A DNA stretch of 64,000 nt from Heliocidaris tuberculata. Lineage: Eukaryota > Echinodermata > Echinoidea > Camarodonta > Echinometridae. Where the stretch lies: assembly GCA_025618425.1 (NCBI GenBank), contig CM046833.1:6758180-6822179 (forward strand), in the 5' to 3' direction. Both the position numbers and the translations under genes were made by a program. Under the pieces are notes generated by a model. It searched no databases. It was given only the letters and a program-made list of their open reading frames with translations, and was not told the DNA's origin. Positions within the stretch are counted from its first letter, which is position 1, and each line of letters opens with the position of its first letter. Positions 12,340-23,989 of the stretch are shown here, one piece after another.

Positions 12340-14060
12340 CATACAAAACTATAATCAATCACAACGAGAGACGAATGCATTTTGGTTGTGGGGTTTCCAG
12401 ACCAGATTTGGCGACGAGTTCAAGAGTCAAAATTTTGTTTGACTAGAAAAAAAAGGGGGGAAAGAAAGGGATATTTGGACTTTCGTATTGGTAGACTCTG
12501 GAGTGGGGGAGGGGAACTTGTCATTAGATTTTTAAGACAGTTCCCCCCCCCCCAACAATAACCAAAAAAAAACAACCTCACCCCCACCCCCAAGAAAAAA
12601 GATGATGGATTCCCTTATTTTCGCCTTGTTTTTATTATTTGAAGTGAAGCGTTTTCCACCCCTCCTTGTTCACGACATGTGATTGCCAGACTGTTTGTAG
12701 TCCAAAGTCCATATGAGTTATAGAATTAACATGTGACATGCCCTGGAGGAATTTATTGTCAAGAGTACAATAGCCATGAGAAATAGCGTGACTGAAATTT
12801 TGAATAATGATAATAACACGGAGAAGTAGGGATCGTTTCAACAATACAAGCACACACCTGAACTAATTAAAAAGTACTTGCATCCGCCTGTGGTATATTA
12901 TTTGCATAGAATTAAATTTCAAATGTTGCTACCAACACATTAACCCATAGTATATCCTGACAAAATTATGGTGATATGGTGGTTTGTTATACAAACCAAG
13001 AAGAGATAAATTACAAGGAAATAAGTTTAGAATACAGTGCCTTCTTCCTCTTTTGTGTGTGTGAGAGAAAGGATGTGATATATTTTATGTGTATTTGATA
13101 ACAATCTGTTATTGCCACACTTGATAATCAAAATTGTTCAATATGGCAAATACGCCAGGATCAAAGACCTTTAACCTAAAGTCCATTGTGTCAAGGACTC
13201 CATTTCCTTGTAGTATGAGAACCGTTGAATATAAACCTTGTGACTCTGATGTAAAGTGCAGTATCGTATCCCGTAACTCATGGTGATAGATAATTTCACA
13301 ATGATCTTCACAAACAACTGTTACTAAACTGTTTCTAATATAGAAAATAAATTTAGGTAATCGAAACTTGGTTGTACATGTCTTCGCAACCACTATGTTA
13401 AAAGTGGAAGCATGATTTTAGATTTAGTTGTTCCCCTAAAAGTAAGTAGGCCTTATGGTGATGGTAGTATTAATCGTAATCTTGAGCTACAGATCGTTGA
13501 TTTTTTTTACTTTTCCCAGCATTACAGACAAAATGCAACACGCAATATCTTTGTCACGATAATTGCAGCTTAGATTTGTTCCGCCACTCGGAATTTCTTC
13601 TTCAATTTTTTTTTCTCCTTCTTCTTCTATCTCTTCTTTCTTCTTCGAGTGTTTGGTTTTATAGTGAGAGGGCAATGTGAGTATGCCATTACTACTTGTC
13701 GTTGTCAAGACTTACTGTTAAGAAAAGAAAAAAAAAATGCTCAGAAAGGATAATCATCTTCCCCTCCTATATAAATAACATTTGAATATTGGTCACATAC
13801 AATACATTTTCATCGCAAGTAGCTCTTAATAGCAAAGCATAGTCATTTATTTGACTTCCATTTCAATCAAGAAAATCAGTTACGAATCTTAAACCAAGGT
13901 ATTTCTCCAAGAGAGAGAGCTAGACAGGAAATTAACAGACGAATTATATCCTGTTCTTAAAAAGAATGCCATCATAGCGTCCAAATTTAAAACGTTTTGA
14001 ATCAATTTGATCAAAGCATGATTTTCAAAGAAATAGAATATCTCCCTCTACGTTGAATAA
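12340..14060 (-). repeat. Diverged low-copy repeat with exon-like open segments
   Basis: Related over much of its length to 29570-30440 and to 32580-34060, in the same orientation. On the minus strand, open segments at 13708-13487, 13393-13109 and 12853-12635 share residues with the paralogues. For example, LDTMDFRLK here matches IDTMLFRLK at 32.6 kb, FDPGVFAILNNFD matches IDPEVFATLNHFD at 30.4 kb, and SHAISHGYC matches SHAISHGHC at 30.0 kb. I recognise no protein family. It may be a decayed gene or an unidentified mobile-element ORF. Confidence 0.5.
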
Positions 14061-14149
14061 GACTTGGTAAAGAACATAATACATGTACGTTAATCTATCA
14101 CAGGCACATCATGACAGGACATTATGCTCCGGCGACAATTGTTCCTGGC

Positions 14150-14499
14150 CAGTGGCGTATCTGGACCTTGGCGTCAAGACGGGGGAAAAAGTTATCAATG
14201 GCGACAATTTCTTCCTTTTTTTTTTTCGCAAGCCCTCCAAATGTCGCTCAGCATGCTCAGTGGGGGGTATCATATTTATGGGGTCCAGTGTTCCTCAATA
14301 ATTCTTTGAAAAGGCCACAAAAAAGGTAACAGTCCCGCTAATTGCTTTTCGCCAGCCCTCCAAAAGTAGCTCGGGGGGAGGGGGTCGATTTTTTTTTTTT
14401 TTTTAGGAACCCGATAACTTTTTGTACGAGGGGGGGGGGGTCAAAAGTTGTCAGGGGGCACTCTGCCAAAACTGCCCCCCCCCCTTGGGTACACTAGTG
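14150..14499. mobile_element. Small hAT-like MITE
   Basis: It starts CAGTGGCGTATC and ends TACACTAGTG, a mutated inverted terminus. It is flanked by the identical 8-mer TTCCTGGC (14142-14149 and 14500-14507). The interior has T-runs and G/C-runs. Confidence 0.72.
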
Positions 14500-14507
14500 T
14501 TCCTGGC

Positions 14508-15622
14508 GTTATTTAGTCAAGGGATGACAGTTGGATTGTAGGTTAGGTCTAGGGTTAGGGTTAGCTATAGTATTTGATCCACGAATGAAGTTTGGAAATC
14601 GCTTAGTTTATGAAATTACAGCAATAACCCCATCGATATCTCCCATCTCTGCCCTAGATATCGATGCATAATGATCACACATAGACTCTTAACCCATACT
14701 CTGCCACGACCTTGTGTACTGATCTGCATAGCAGTGCCACGTACATGTGCACTTAAAAGACGTTACCATGGCAAATTTAAATAGTTGATAGTAATATTTG
14801 CTTCATCATATTAAAGCTATATCATACTTCAAATTCATTTTTATCATGGCCATTCCAGTCTGAGTTTTCTTGTAATTCATGACTGAAATTTTAATATATC
14901 AATTAAGATTGATAATTGATATTTTATAATTCAATTCAATTCCATTTCGGTTTTATTATAAAAAGTACATGACAAAGGTCCAAGACAAAAATTTTCATAT
15001 TTACAGTAAAATACAACAAATATGAAAGAAGCTTATGAATATGCCAAATATCAATAACAAATAAAAATGTACGTAACACTGATCATAATACAAATTATGA
15101 AGATGTATAAATCAACCAAATTTTACAAAAGTATTGGTTTCCTTAAAAAGTAGGTAATTGTAATAACAAAGGGAATTGTGGTGATTTAGAAAACCAGTAT
15201 TGAAACAAATTGATAAAACAATTTTAAGACTGTATATAAATTGGTAATTGCAAAGTATTATTGCACGAAACAGGTCAGTTTTATTTTAGAAACTGCTGTA
15301 ATTGGCAGAAGTAGATTTATGCACTGTCCCCTTTTGAAAGATATTGAATTCAAACATTTAATTGATTAAAATTTAATATACATACAACTATGAATTTGTA
15401 TATTACAACGCAAAAATCGAAATATAGAACCTTTCAGTTATTGAAATTATATATACATAATACAGGTTGATGATATTAAAAAGTGATTACGAATTTAATG
15501 ATTTTGGAAAATACACTAATAAATACATGTACATTATTTATTTTTATTTATTTTTTAAATTTAGATCCATTAGACAGATGATGACAAATAGAGTCGCTTT
15601 GGAATGAAGAAAAATAATACAA

Positions 15623-15667
<45 letters not shown>

Positions 15668-15671
15668 CACG

Positions 15672-15736
<65 letters not shown>

Positions 15737-17690
15737 AGCTTTAAAAATCTATGAAAAACAAGGACAAACGGTCCAAAGACCGACATTTGTCCTGTGTACA
15801 TATTAAAATTGTATACATGTACAAATGAAGATCACAATAATATAATATAAATAAAAGTAATCAATTACACTAAATAAAATAGCTATAGCATGTGACAATA
15901 CATTAAGTTACTCCCAAGTGGTTGAGTTGTTTGGGGAAAAGAGAGAAGGAGAGAACGAGAGAAAGAAAGGGAGGAGAAGAGAATATAAGTTAGGGAGAAA
16001 GGGAGTAACTATCAAGCACATTCAGAAAAAAAGAATAAATACAAATACAACTATTAAGCACTCACTAGTTTGCGTTGGATCATATACTTTGGCAAAGGGG
16101 CATTATCTTCTTTTATCAAGGCAGGAAAGTATTTCTCTCACAATTTTCATAGACAGTTAAATACTAAGTCTTGCAGTGAAGGCCATTATAGTTGGTACTA
16201 TAGAATAATTCAGTGCATATCGTAATACACACTCCAGCAATTGCAACTCTGTCTGCCATATGGATGAGTTGCTGAGCCGTACGAAGGTATTGAACGGAAT
16301 TATGTTACATTGATTTATTGTTTTAAGCAGACAAACTCTTAGACAGAGAGAACTGCTAAAAGGGCTCTTGTCGGTACACAGGGGCATTACTTTACAAAAA
16401 TACTGTTGAGAATAATGTTGACTATACTTATTACGGAAAGCTTCTCCTTGTCAGTCTATAAGTCTCTTTCAGTTAATGGATTCGCCATGTTGTGTTATTA
16501 GGTGAAAATACATTCACAGTTACTTATTAGGCACAACGAGCTCTAAAACCGTGACAATGCCAGCAAAATAAATTGCAAACAATATTTCAAAAGACCAGTG
16601 AATATCTTTGATTTCGCTTGCAAGTAGAACCTGTTTTGCAAGTCACGTACTATTCAAGTCACATGTACCGGTCATGATATCAATAAAGTAGTGGCAATAT
16701 ATATCATGTTCGAAGGGTGGGGGGGGGGGGGGTAATCAGGGGGCCCTATCATCTTTTTTAAAAGACCAGGCCCTTTTTTACAACAATGCCTACTGACTTA
16801 TTTTGAATTTACACATCATTTGAAGCGTGATAGATATCCGTTTAAACTCGCTAATGTATATGATTGGGTGGAAGTTACTACCGGCGAAATACGCGCAACT
16901 ATGTGCTATAGTCATGACAGTGATTTAGACCGCGGCTATTTGGCTTGAACTGCTAACAAAGTTGCTTTGCATTTTCCATCTTGACAATTTCTCAACTCAG
17001 CGCAGTGCACTTTGGGAATGTCCGTAATATAACCAACTAAAGAACCCAAACATGAACTTGTAATTTACATTATGAGAATGATAATTCGTGGATTAGTATT
17101 TGTTATAAACCGAACATGAATATAACTGTTTAAGATGTAAACTAAAAAGGGCATGATTAGATCTCATAATTATTTCCGTTGCAATACGCACCTTTAGGAC
17201 GCAGAGATAGCTAACACCATTGATAATGCCGCCAAACCGACCTCAAACCGACTCCAATTATTGCAGAATGTATTTTAATTTTCATTCAAGAGCACAAGAA
17301 TGTCGTAAGGGGAGAAACGGGTTCACATTAACACTACATAGGACTCCTGCTAATTAGGCAAGGATCACTTTCGAAGGATGAATGGTACGAAGATCACCAA
17401 CTTCGAAAGCCACCTCTACGAGCCAGTCTGGAGGAATAGGGCCTCGATCGTTAAGATTCAGGCAAGGTAACATTCCAAGAGTGGGGGTCAGAGTGTTCGT
17501 GATGTCGTATGTCAAAGAATAACTGCAGTGATACAGAACAAAGTTCAGAAGCAGTCAGCAGTAATGATGAAGAAAATATACCACTGGCAAAGTGTAAGAT
17601 TCAGAAAAAAATAAAGAGATAAACTTGTTAAAAATCATGCACATGTATATATTGAATCTTGTTCAAGACCTTGCATTCCAATTATAGTGA
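14508..17690. other. AT-rich sequence without recognised genes
   Basis: Mostly AT-rich, unique-looking sequence. It includes a compound microsatellite at 15626-15734, a purine-rich patch near 15940-16010 and a G-run near 16718-16732. No open segment longer than about 80 codons shows a family motif. Confidence 0.6.
15626..15734. repeat. Compound CA/TA microsatellite
   Basis: About 45 bases of CA repeats run into about 60 bases of TA repeats. Confidence 0.97.
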
Positions 17691-17699
17691 TGATAATGC

Positions 17700-18052
17700 A
17701 ATCCGTATCAGGACAACTCCCCCGGGGACGACTCCCACCTGACAACCCCCCCCCCCCCCCGGAGAACTACTCCCCCGGAGGACACCTCCCCCGGAGGACA
17801 ACTCCCCCGGAGGTCTACTCCCCCGGAGGACAACTCCCCGGAGGACAACTTCCCCCGAGGACAAGTCCCCCGGAGGACTACTCCCCCGGAGGACAACTCC
17901 TCCGGACGACAACTCCCCCGGAGGACAACCCTCCCCCCCCCCCCCCCGACAAGTTCCCCAGAGGACGTCTCCCCCGGAGGACAAATACCCCGGAGGACGC
18001 GTCGCAACATGATAACGGTTCCCTGGAGGACGACTCTCACCGAGATAATTCT
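17700..18052. repeat. GGAGGACAACTCCCC minisatellite
   Basis: Tandem units of about 15 bases (GGAGGACAACTCCCCC and variants), interrupted by two C-runs. Each unit is partly self-complementary because GGGGGAG and CTCCCCC alternate. Proline-rich open frames here are repeat by-products. A second array lies in the opposite orientation at 23219-23428. Confidence 0.92.
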
Positions 18053-18059
18053 TACACCG

Positions 18060-19225
18060 GTATAAAATATAATAACATGGATAATCGTTTTTGAAAGTCT
18101 TTTGTGAAAATATTTGTTTTGGGATACAGTGATAAAATGCCATGACAAATAACTATTAAGGCTCGCGTCACTTGTCAGGTCAGCGGTTGGGGAACGAGCA
18201 TAGGTACCTCCTTGTTCTACACGAATTGAGTGATTCATATCGCTAATGCAGCTATTAAAACTTCATCCTATTAAAACTTCATCCTATCGTCTATCCTTAG
18301 CCTATCCTTTGCCTATCATCAAAGCATGTTAATGTTCATTTTCATTAATGATCGTATAACATAGCAAATTGATACATTTAGTGTCATTTTGCATCCTATA
18401 CAAAAAAGAGAATACATTTGTCAACTGAAAAACTTAACATTGACTTTACCTTTTGTTGTGCTTTCGTCATAAATAAGACCCTTTATAATGAGGTTTTGAT
18501 GTCATTTCAGTGCAAAGTTTAACTTTCACACATGCTCGGTGTGGTAATGTCGAAATACGTATACAAATTTTATTCAATATTAGGTTTCCTCAAGATTTAA
18601 TGTTCATTTATGGTTGGTGAGTTTAACACAGTGGCGGATAGAGGATTTCGGGGGGGGGGGGTAATTAACCTTAAATCTCATAGCACGGCCGCCGAGGGAG
18701 CGCAGCAACCGAGGAGTAAGAGGATGTGGTTGCCCCCCCCCCCCTTACAAAAAAGTAGGAACTCTTTGCAGAAAAATGTGTCTTAAAGTTGCATATTTAG
18801 AAGAAAAAAAAAGAAACAGTAACTTAATCACGGCTGCCATTGGAGCGAAGCAACCGGGGGGGGGGGGGGGGGGGAGTGTCCCCTCCCACGATTAGATTTT
18901 TATTTTTTTTAATGTTTCAAAGTTTCAAATTTAGAACACTTTCATTAAAAAAAAAACAATTGTGACACCCCCTTCCCTACAGGCTACGCCTATATACTTC
19001 TCTACTTTTATACTTTCCTACATTAGTTCCTCACTTTGCTTTCTCCACGTCGTTCCTTTTCCCCCCCTTTTTTTCTCCCTTCTTTCCTCTCCCCCTTTTA
19101 TCTTCATTGTCTTTCTTTTTCTTATTTTTTAATAGGTCTCTTGTTTAACATTTGTCTTTCTCTTTTTGTAATTCAAGATCATGAAATGTGTTATGGGAAG
19201 TACTTTTTGTATTTCGGTTCATAAT
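18060..19225. other. Sequence with degenerate CAGTGGCG/G-run fragments
   Basis: It holds a CAGTGGCGGATAGAGG terminus at about 18632 followed by a G-run, C- and G-runs near 18735 and 18857, and GGCTACGCC near 18982. These suggest remnants of hAT-like MITEs, but I could not fix both ends of any. There are no genes. Confidence 0.45.
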
Positions 19226-19229
19226 TTAT

Positions 19230-19590
19230 GATATCTTGGATTATTGGAACAGTTACTTTCCCTTGTGTCATTTTTGTTATTTTGCAATTTTTGTTAGCAA
19301 AACAGTCTACATTTTCATTGATAGATATGTAAGTTCCAAGATAAAACAAATATGTCTGTACATAAAATATCATTCCACGGCCCAAGGCGAGCAACATTGC
19401 TCTTTTCAATATTCACTTTTAGACCAGAGATTTTCCTGAAAGAGGACAGTATGTCTAACGTATTCCTTATAGGTTTACTTCGTTTGCTGTAAGGCAAAAT
19501 GATTGTATCGTCAGCATACTGACTCACTCAAAGTTCAGTTCCCTCTAATAAAATTCCTGAAATAATGGTACTATGAGAAACAAACTTAAC
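19230..19590 (-). pseudogene. Reverse transcriptase fragment of an L1/Tx1-like LINE
   Basis: On the minus strand, SQYADDTIILP contains the reverse-transcriptase active-site YADD. It is followed by SFRKISGLKVNIEKS, the usual post-YADD motif in non-LTR polymerases. Upstream of YADD the frame reads GILLEGTEL and then an in-frame TGA. Downstream, after a frameshift, YLGTYISINEN resembles the LGI.I......K motif of L1-type enzymes. It is inactive. The Tc1 transposon begins about 75 bases to the right. Confidence 0.75.
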
Positions 19591-19663
19591 GTAATGTTAA
19601 CTTGAAATGTATTAGGCAACTGCTATGCCAAGACACCTACAAAAATAAGAGTTTCGGTAACTA

Positions 19664-19860
19664 AACCCCTCAAAAAAAGTTCTGCAATTCAACTTTGAGC
19701 CTTGATATCTTTTTGGCGGCTTTTTAATCATTCTTGATTTTTAGATCATTGGAAAGTTCATTTATCCCCCTTCACATCCATGCCCCATTTGTAATGGTTA
19801 TGTCATCCTTGAATGCACAGCACCCCTGAATAGAGGGCAAAGTCAAAAGTGAAAAGTTGC
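19664..19860 (+). repeat. Left terminal inverted repeat of Tc1 element
   Basis: The outer block starts AACCCCTCAAAAAAAGTTCT. The inner block starts GGGCAAAGTCAAAAG at 19835. By Tc1 analogy both are likely transposase binding sites. Confidence 0.88.
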
Positions 19861-20048
19861 AAATTGAATGGCTATCTTGGCTATTGTCTATTGCTTTTGT
19901 TGCAATGTCGGGTGTGTGTGAATGATGTTGAATGGGTCATGAATGATTCAACAAGTTTATTTCCTGTTTGGTAGATGAAATGTGCCTTGCACAAGCTTTA
20001 TGCTTGGCAGTGCTTACTTTTAAAGAGTAGCTGTTCGCGTATGTTAAC

Positions 20049-21068
20049 ATGCCACGTCTATCAAATGTTGAGAAGGCTCGAGCAATCGGCCAAATCGAAG
20101 CCGGTATTCCCCAAAGAGAAGTTGCTGCTCAATTTGGAGTGAGTCCCAGTACCATCTCCAGATTATTGGCAAAGTTCCGGGAAACTGGGGATGTCAAGGA
20201 CAGACCAAGGAGTGGTCGTCCAAAGAAGACAACCCAACAAGAAGACCGCTTCCTGACCCTTTCTGCCCTGCGGAATCGAAGGTTATCTTCCAGGAACCTG
20301 CAAGGACGATTTGCTCGAAGATTTGCCAAGCGACTCTCCGACCAGACCATCAGGAACAGACTTCACGCAGCCAATTTAAGAGCTCACAAGGCAGCAAGAA
20401 GACCTGCACTTTCGGCCTTGCATCGTCATTCCCGTCAACGCTGGTGTTTGCAACATCTTCGATGGAACCGGGAAATGTGGCAGAATGTCCTTTTTACAGA
20501 TGAATCCAGATTCTGCTTGAGGAAACTGGACGGAAGGGTGAAAGTGTGGCGTCGCCGTGGGGAACGCTTCGCTGACTGCTGCATCGACCGGGTAACAGCG
20601 TTTGGAGGAGGCAGTGTTATGGTGTGGGGTGGCATATCTGCTGAGGGAAAGACACAGCTTATCATCGCTGATGGAAACCTGACAGCAGAGAGATACCGAG
20701 ACAACATTCTTCGGCCAGAGGTCATCCCATACATGCGCAATCTTGGACCAAACGCCATCTTCCAAGATGACAACGCCCGCCCACACAGAGCAAGGATCAT
20801 CACCGAATACCTGCAGGAGGAGGCAGTGACGAGGATGGATTGGCCTGCGAACAGCCCTGACTTGAACCCAATCGAGCACCTGTGGGACCAGCTTGGCCGT
20901 GCTGTACGCGCCAGAGTGACAGATCACACCACACTGGCTGAGTTGCGACAGATCCTTATCGAAGAGTGGAACCTCATCCCACAGCAACGCATCACCAGGC
21001 TGGTGACAAGCATGAGGAGGAGATGCCAGGCTGTCGTAGCTGTATTCGGATCTTCTACTCGCTACTGA
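20049..21068 (+). CDS. Tc1-family transposase (DD34E), intact
   Basis: A 339-residue cut-and-paste transposase, the normal length for Tc1. Residues 1-50 form a helix-turn-helix (EAGIPQREVAAQFGVSPSTI), with GRPKK at 56-60 as the AT-hook-like linker and a likely nuclear signal in RPRSGRPKK. A second DNA-binding helical part lies at about 70-125. The DDE catalytic core has D151 in LFTDESRF, D241 in QDDNARPH and E276 in NPIEHLWD, with 34 residues between the last two. The glycine-rich patch is GGGSVMVWGG (186-195). The start ATG gives the usual N-terminus; an upstream ATG is out of frame. There are no stops or frameshifts. The frame is richer in GC than its flanks. No intron is needed. Confidence 0.97.
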   Translation: MPRLSNVEKARAIGQIEAGIPQREVAAQFGVSPSTISRLLAKFRETGDVKDRPRSGRPKKTTQQEDRFLTLSALRNRRLSSRNLQGRFARRFAKRLSDQTIRNRLHAANLRAHKAARRPALSALHRHSRQRWCLQHLRWNREMWQNVLFTDESRFCLRKLDGRVKVWRRRGERFADCCIDRVTAFGGGSVMVWGGISAEGKTQLIIADGNLTAERYRDNILRPEVIPYMRNLGPNAIFQDDNARPHRARIITEYLQEEAVTRMDWPANSPDLNPIEHLWDQLGRAVRARVTDHTTLAELRQILIEEWNLIPQQRITRLVTSMRRRCQAVVAVFGSSTRY

Positions 21069-21112
21069 ACTTCTGATCCTTTGCTATTCCACATTTGATG
21101 TGCATGTTACTC

Positions 21113-21118
21113 AATAAA
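21113..21118 (+). promoter_or_regulatory. Polyadenylation signal of the transposase gene
   Basis: AATAAA lies 45 bases after the stop codon, inside the element, and is suitably placed to end the transposase transcript. Confidence 0.6.
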
Positions 21119-21637
21119 AAGTGCCAAACATTTTATCATTTGCAAATTTGTGTATTTGTGTTTGTTTTTGTTTCGTTAGAGAGGGGAGAGAGAGTTAAAG
21201 AACATGAGTTCACATCAAGAAAGGGGAATGTGTTTGTTGAAGTGAAAAGCAATCCAAGAGAAGAGGAGAGTTTGTGTTGCTTATGTTTCTGTGATAGGGT
21301 TACATGGCTGAAAATGAGATAATTTGCTGAGGGGAGACTTTTTTCCCCACCGCAGTTGTGTACTGCTAAGGTGGAAACTTGCAATATTCTGCATGAAACC
21401 AAAACACAATATTAATGTTTTCACAGTCAGTTGCTGATTAAAACACATTCCATCTTAAAACAAAAGAATAATTCCACTTCAAAATCACTGAAAACAATAT
21501 TTGTCCACCAAACAAGGGATTACAGCAGAAACATGCACACCTAATACAAAATTAAACAAACCAAAAGGAACAAAAACAAAGAAACAAAACCTTTCATTCC
21601 AGTTAAGAACTCAGTGTGAACAATAACAATGCATTCT

Positions 21638-21833
21638 GCAACTTTTCACTTTTGACTTTGCCCTATATTTAGGTGCACTGCACATTCCGTGATTACATAA
21701 TCAATACAAATGTGGTATCATTGTGAAGGTGAATAAACAAGCTTTACAATGATATCAAACTTGATGATGATCATACAGTTACTAGAGAGATATAAATGCT
21801 TAAACTTGAATTGCAGAACTTTTTTGAGGGGTT
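21638..21833 (-). repeat. Right terminal inverted repeat of Tc1 element
   Basis: Complement of 19664-19860. The outer and inner blocks are near-identical to the left end, with one A fewer in the outer A-run. The middle is diverged but alignable. Confidence 0.88.
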
Positions 21834-21835
21834 TA

Positions 21836-22271
21836 CATTCCACTACAGACACATGTCATTAACTCTTGTTCTATATTCTATGGTATTGTGGTACACAAGT
21901 CATGTATGAAGCGAGAGGGTGAAAATATTATTTATAATTATATCAAAACTTGAACTTTGACCTAATGATCATAACCCTGCACCGATATAATCCCTTGTTT
22001 GGTCATAGACCATGTAGATATAGGCATGATGGGTGAAATAACCAGTTTAAACTTAACATGCGTGTAGTAACCATTTCCCACAAAATTTATGTAATAAAGA
22101 TGCCTCCCACAAATATAGTATTGCTTAGTCAAAACTACTACATTTTGTGGGACAAGATAGCTACATATGTGGGAAAGTAACATATTTTGTGCGAGGGTGT
22201 TACTACATTATGTGGGTGTTATCTATTCCCGTTATCACATTAAAAACTGTATCCCCACGTATGCAGAAAAT
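21836..22271. other. AT-rich flank without recognised features
   Basis: I see no gene or repeat boundary here other than the TSD of the next element at 22264-22271. Confidence 0.55.
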
Positions 22272-22426
22272 CAGTGGCGTAATGAGTCAAATATTTTCTC
22301 TTTTTTTGTGGGGGGGGGGGGCTGCGCCATGCAGAATTTTTTAAACAAGAAAAAGTAAAACCCCTTTGTTCGTGGAAATTTTGGGGGCAGCAGCCCCCCC
22401 CAAAAAAAAACACCAGTACGCCAGTC
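22272..22426. mobile_element. Short hAT-like MITE, 155 bases
   Basis: It starts CAGTGGCGTAATG and ends GTACGCCAGTC, imperfect inverted termini. It is flanked by the identical 8-mer CAGAAAAT (22264-22271 and 22427-22434). The interior has a G-run and a C-run that could pair. Confidence 0.78.
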
Positions 22427-22434
22427 CAGAAAAT

Positions 22435-23215
22435 TAATTATAAATGTATGGGTGAAAAGGGGCCCCAAGTCCAACCCCTGGCGAATTCAAGTTAAAGAAC
22501 GGAAGTTATTCCTTATCAGTGTAAAAGGCTTTGCCTGAAATCTTCTTGAATATGCAGGAATGAGTGGAAAAGGGGTCCAAGTCATGGGGGTGGGGGTGCC
22601 TCAGCTAACCTCCAACTCGGGGTTGTTGGAACTGCTTGGTAGGGCAAAATAGTAGGGTCTAAGGAGCTACGAAACTACTCAGTGACAAGGGCGGCAGAAC
22701 GAGTGGGTGGGCCAGTAATCATGGTAATGAGGCAAAGAAATAATTGCCGTCCCGACATTGGCGCCGAAGTGTAGGGTAGGAGTGGAGGGATTCTTGTAGG
22801 TCTTGCCCCGTCTAAAGTAGGGGTGTTCACAAAGTGCTCAGTGTACACCTCAGTGGCGTAGATACAGGTATGTTCGGAGGCTTGGGGATGATTGCAATGG
22901 AGAATGAAGTGAGGGAGCGAAGCGACCGAGAGTGGATGGGAAGGGACGGGGTGTCCCCTTCGTTCTATAGGATGATTACAAAAGCACTATTTTTGCGTTC
23001 TGAAATAAATTTTCCCATCTTAATAAATTAATACTTCGGCAAAGCTCAATAATTATTTAAGAAAAATGAATGAATGAATGAATGAATAAATAAATAGATG
23101 GATAAATAAATAAATAAATGAATAAATGAATAAATGAATAGAAAAGACAAGTTCATACCATTTTCAAGTTAATTTGTTGCTTTTGAGGGTTAGGCGTTAA
23201 TTTATTTAAATCAAT
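22435..23215. other. Sequence with a CAGTGGCGTAG remnant and tetranucleotide repeats
   Basis: CAGTGGCGTAGATAC at about 22852 looks like another hAT-like terminus. It is followed by GAGGGAGCGAAGCGACCGAG at 22911-22930. ATGA/AATA tetranucleotide repeats occupy about 23065-23145. There are no genes. Confidence 0.5.
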
Positions 23216-23218
23216 TTT

Positions 23219-23428
23219 CCTCCGGGGGAGTCCTCCTCCTGGGTAGTTGTTTTCGGGGAGTTGTCCTCCAGGGGAGTAGTCCTCGGGGAGTTGTTCTCCA
23301 GGGGAGTTGTTCTCCGGAGGAGTTGTCGTCGGGGCAGTTGTCCTTTGGGGGAGTTGTCCTCGGGGGGAGCTGTCCTCCGGGGAAGCTGTCCTCCGGGGGA
23401 GTTGTCCTCCGGGGGAGTAGTCATATAA
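23219..23428. repeat. GGGGAGTTGTCCTCC minisatellite
   Basis: About 13 units of roughly 15 bases. This is the reverse complement of the unit at 17700-18052. It abuts a TA array directly. Confidence 0.92.
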
Positions 23429-23430
<2 letters not shown>

Positions 23431-23486
<56 letters not shown>

Positions 23487-23490
23487 TATA
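23431..23490. repeat. TA microsatellite
   Basis: A near-pure TA array, slightly interrupted at its right end. Confidence 0.97.
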
Positions 23491-23589
23491 TATTGCCATA
23501 TCCCTCATAACAACATAATTGATTAAAAAGTCATGAATCCTCAATCAATAATGATGAAAATTCTCATAGCAAGATGCTGTACACTAAAG

Positions 23590-23970
23590 AACAAATGACA
23601 AGGCAGGACTCAGAGGACAATAAACTGACAAGATAATGGCCTACAAGACAAAACAGGACAAGACATGATAGGGTAAAACCAGGATAGGACAAGACAGGAC
23701 AAAACACGAAAAGTAAAAAAGAAATAAAAAGGGGAAAAAGGGGGGGGGGGGAAGAAGAGGGAAAAGACAAAAAAAGGTCAAGGAAAACAAGAAACTGACA
23801 AAATAATACAAGACAGAACAGGACAAAGCCAGGGCAGGACAACACAGGACAAAACAAGACAAAGAAAGAAAGAAAGAAAGGGGGGAAAGGGAAAGAAGAA
23901 AAAAGAAAGGCCAGCCAAAAAAAAAAAAAAATTAAGACAGAACAAAGACAAAACTGCACTAGAAAAAAAA
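23590..23970. repeat. Purine-rich GACAAGACAGG low-complexity tract
   Basis: Irregular tandem ACAAGACAGGACAA words with G- and A-runs. The hydrophobic open frames on the opposite strand are by-products. Confidence 0.85.
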
Positions 23971-23989
23971 AGAAGAGGGAGTGACTTTA

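Larger units (their letters stand above)
19664..21833 (+). mobile_element. Complete Tc1-type DNA transposon (IR/DR structure)
   Basis: The outer termini AACCCCTCAAAAAAAGTTCT and their complement are flanked by TA at 19662-19663 and 21834-21835, the Tc1/mariner target duplication. The terminal repeats are about 197 bases long, conserved at the outer about 29 bases and at an inner perfect 26-base block (19835-19860 and 21638-21663), and diverged between. The inner block resembles the outer in direct orientation (both carry AAAAGTT and TGCAA words), the IR/DR arrangement known from Tc1-like elements with long TIRs. The single ORF is intact, so the element could be autonomous. It is larger than most Tc1 elements (2.17 kb). 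Confidence 0.95.

Noticed and set aside
14545..14565. Interstitial telomere repeat (GGGTTAGGGTTAG)
   Set aside because: Only about two units, too short to mean a telomere fusion.
17682..18238. Glycine/proline-rich proteins on both strands
   Set aside because: By-products of the 15-base minisatellite.
20376..20987. 203-residue frame antisense to the transposase
   Set aside because: Shadow of a GC-rich coding region; no motif.
23564..23959. 131-residue hydrophobic, membrane-like protein
   Set aside because: Complement of a purine-rich low-complexity tract; hydrophobicity follows from pyrimidine-rich codons.
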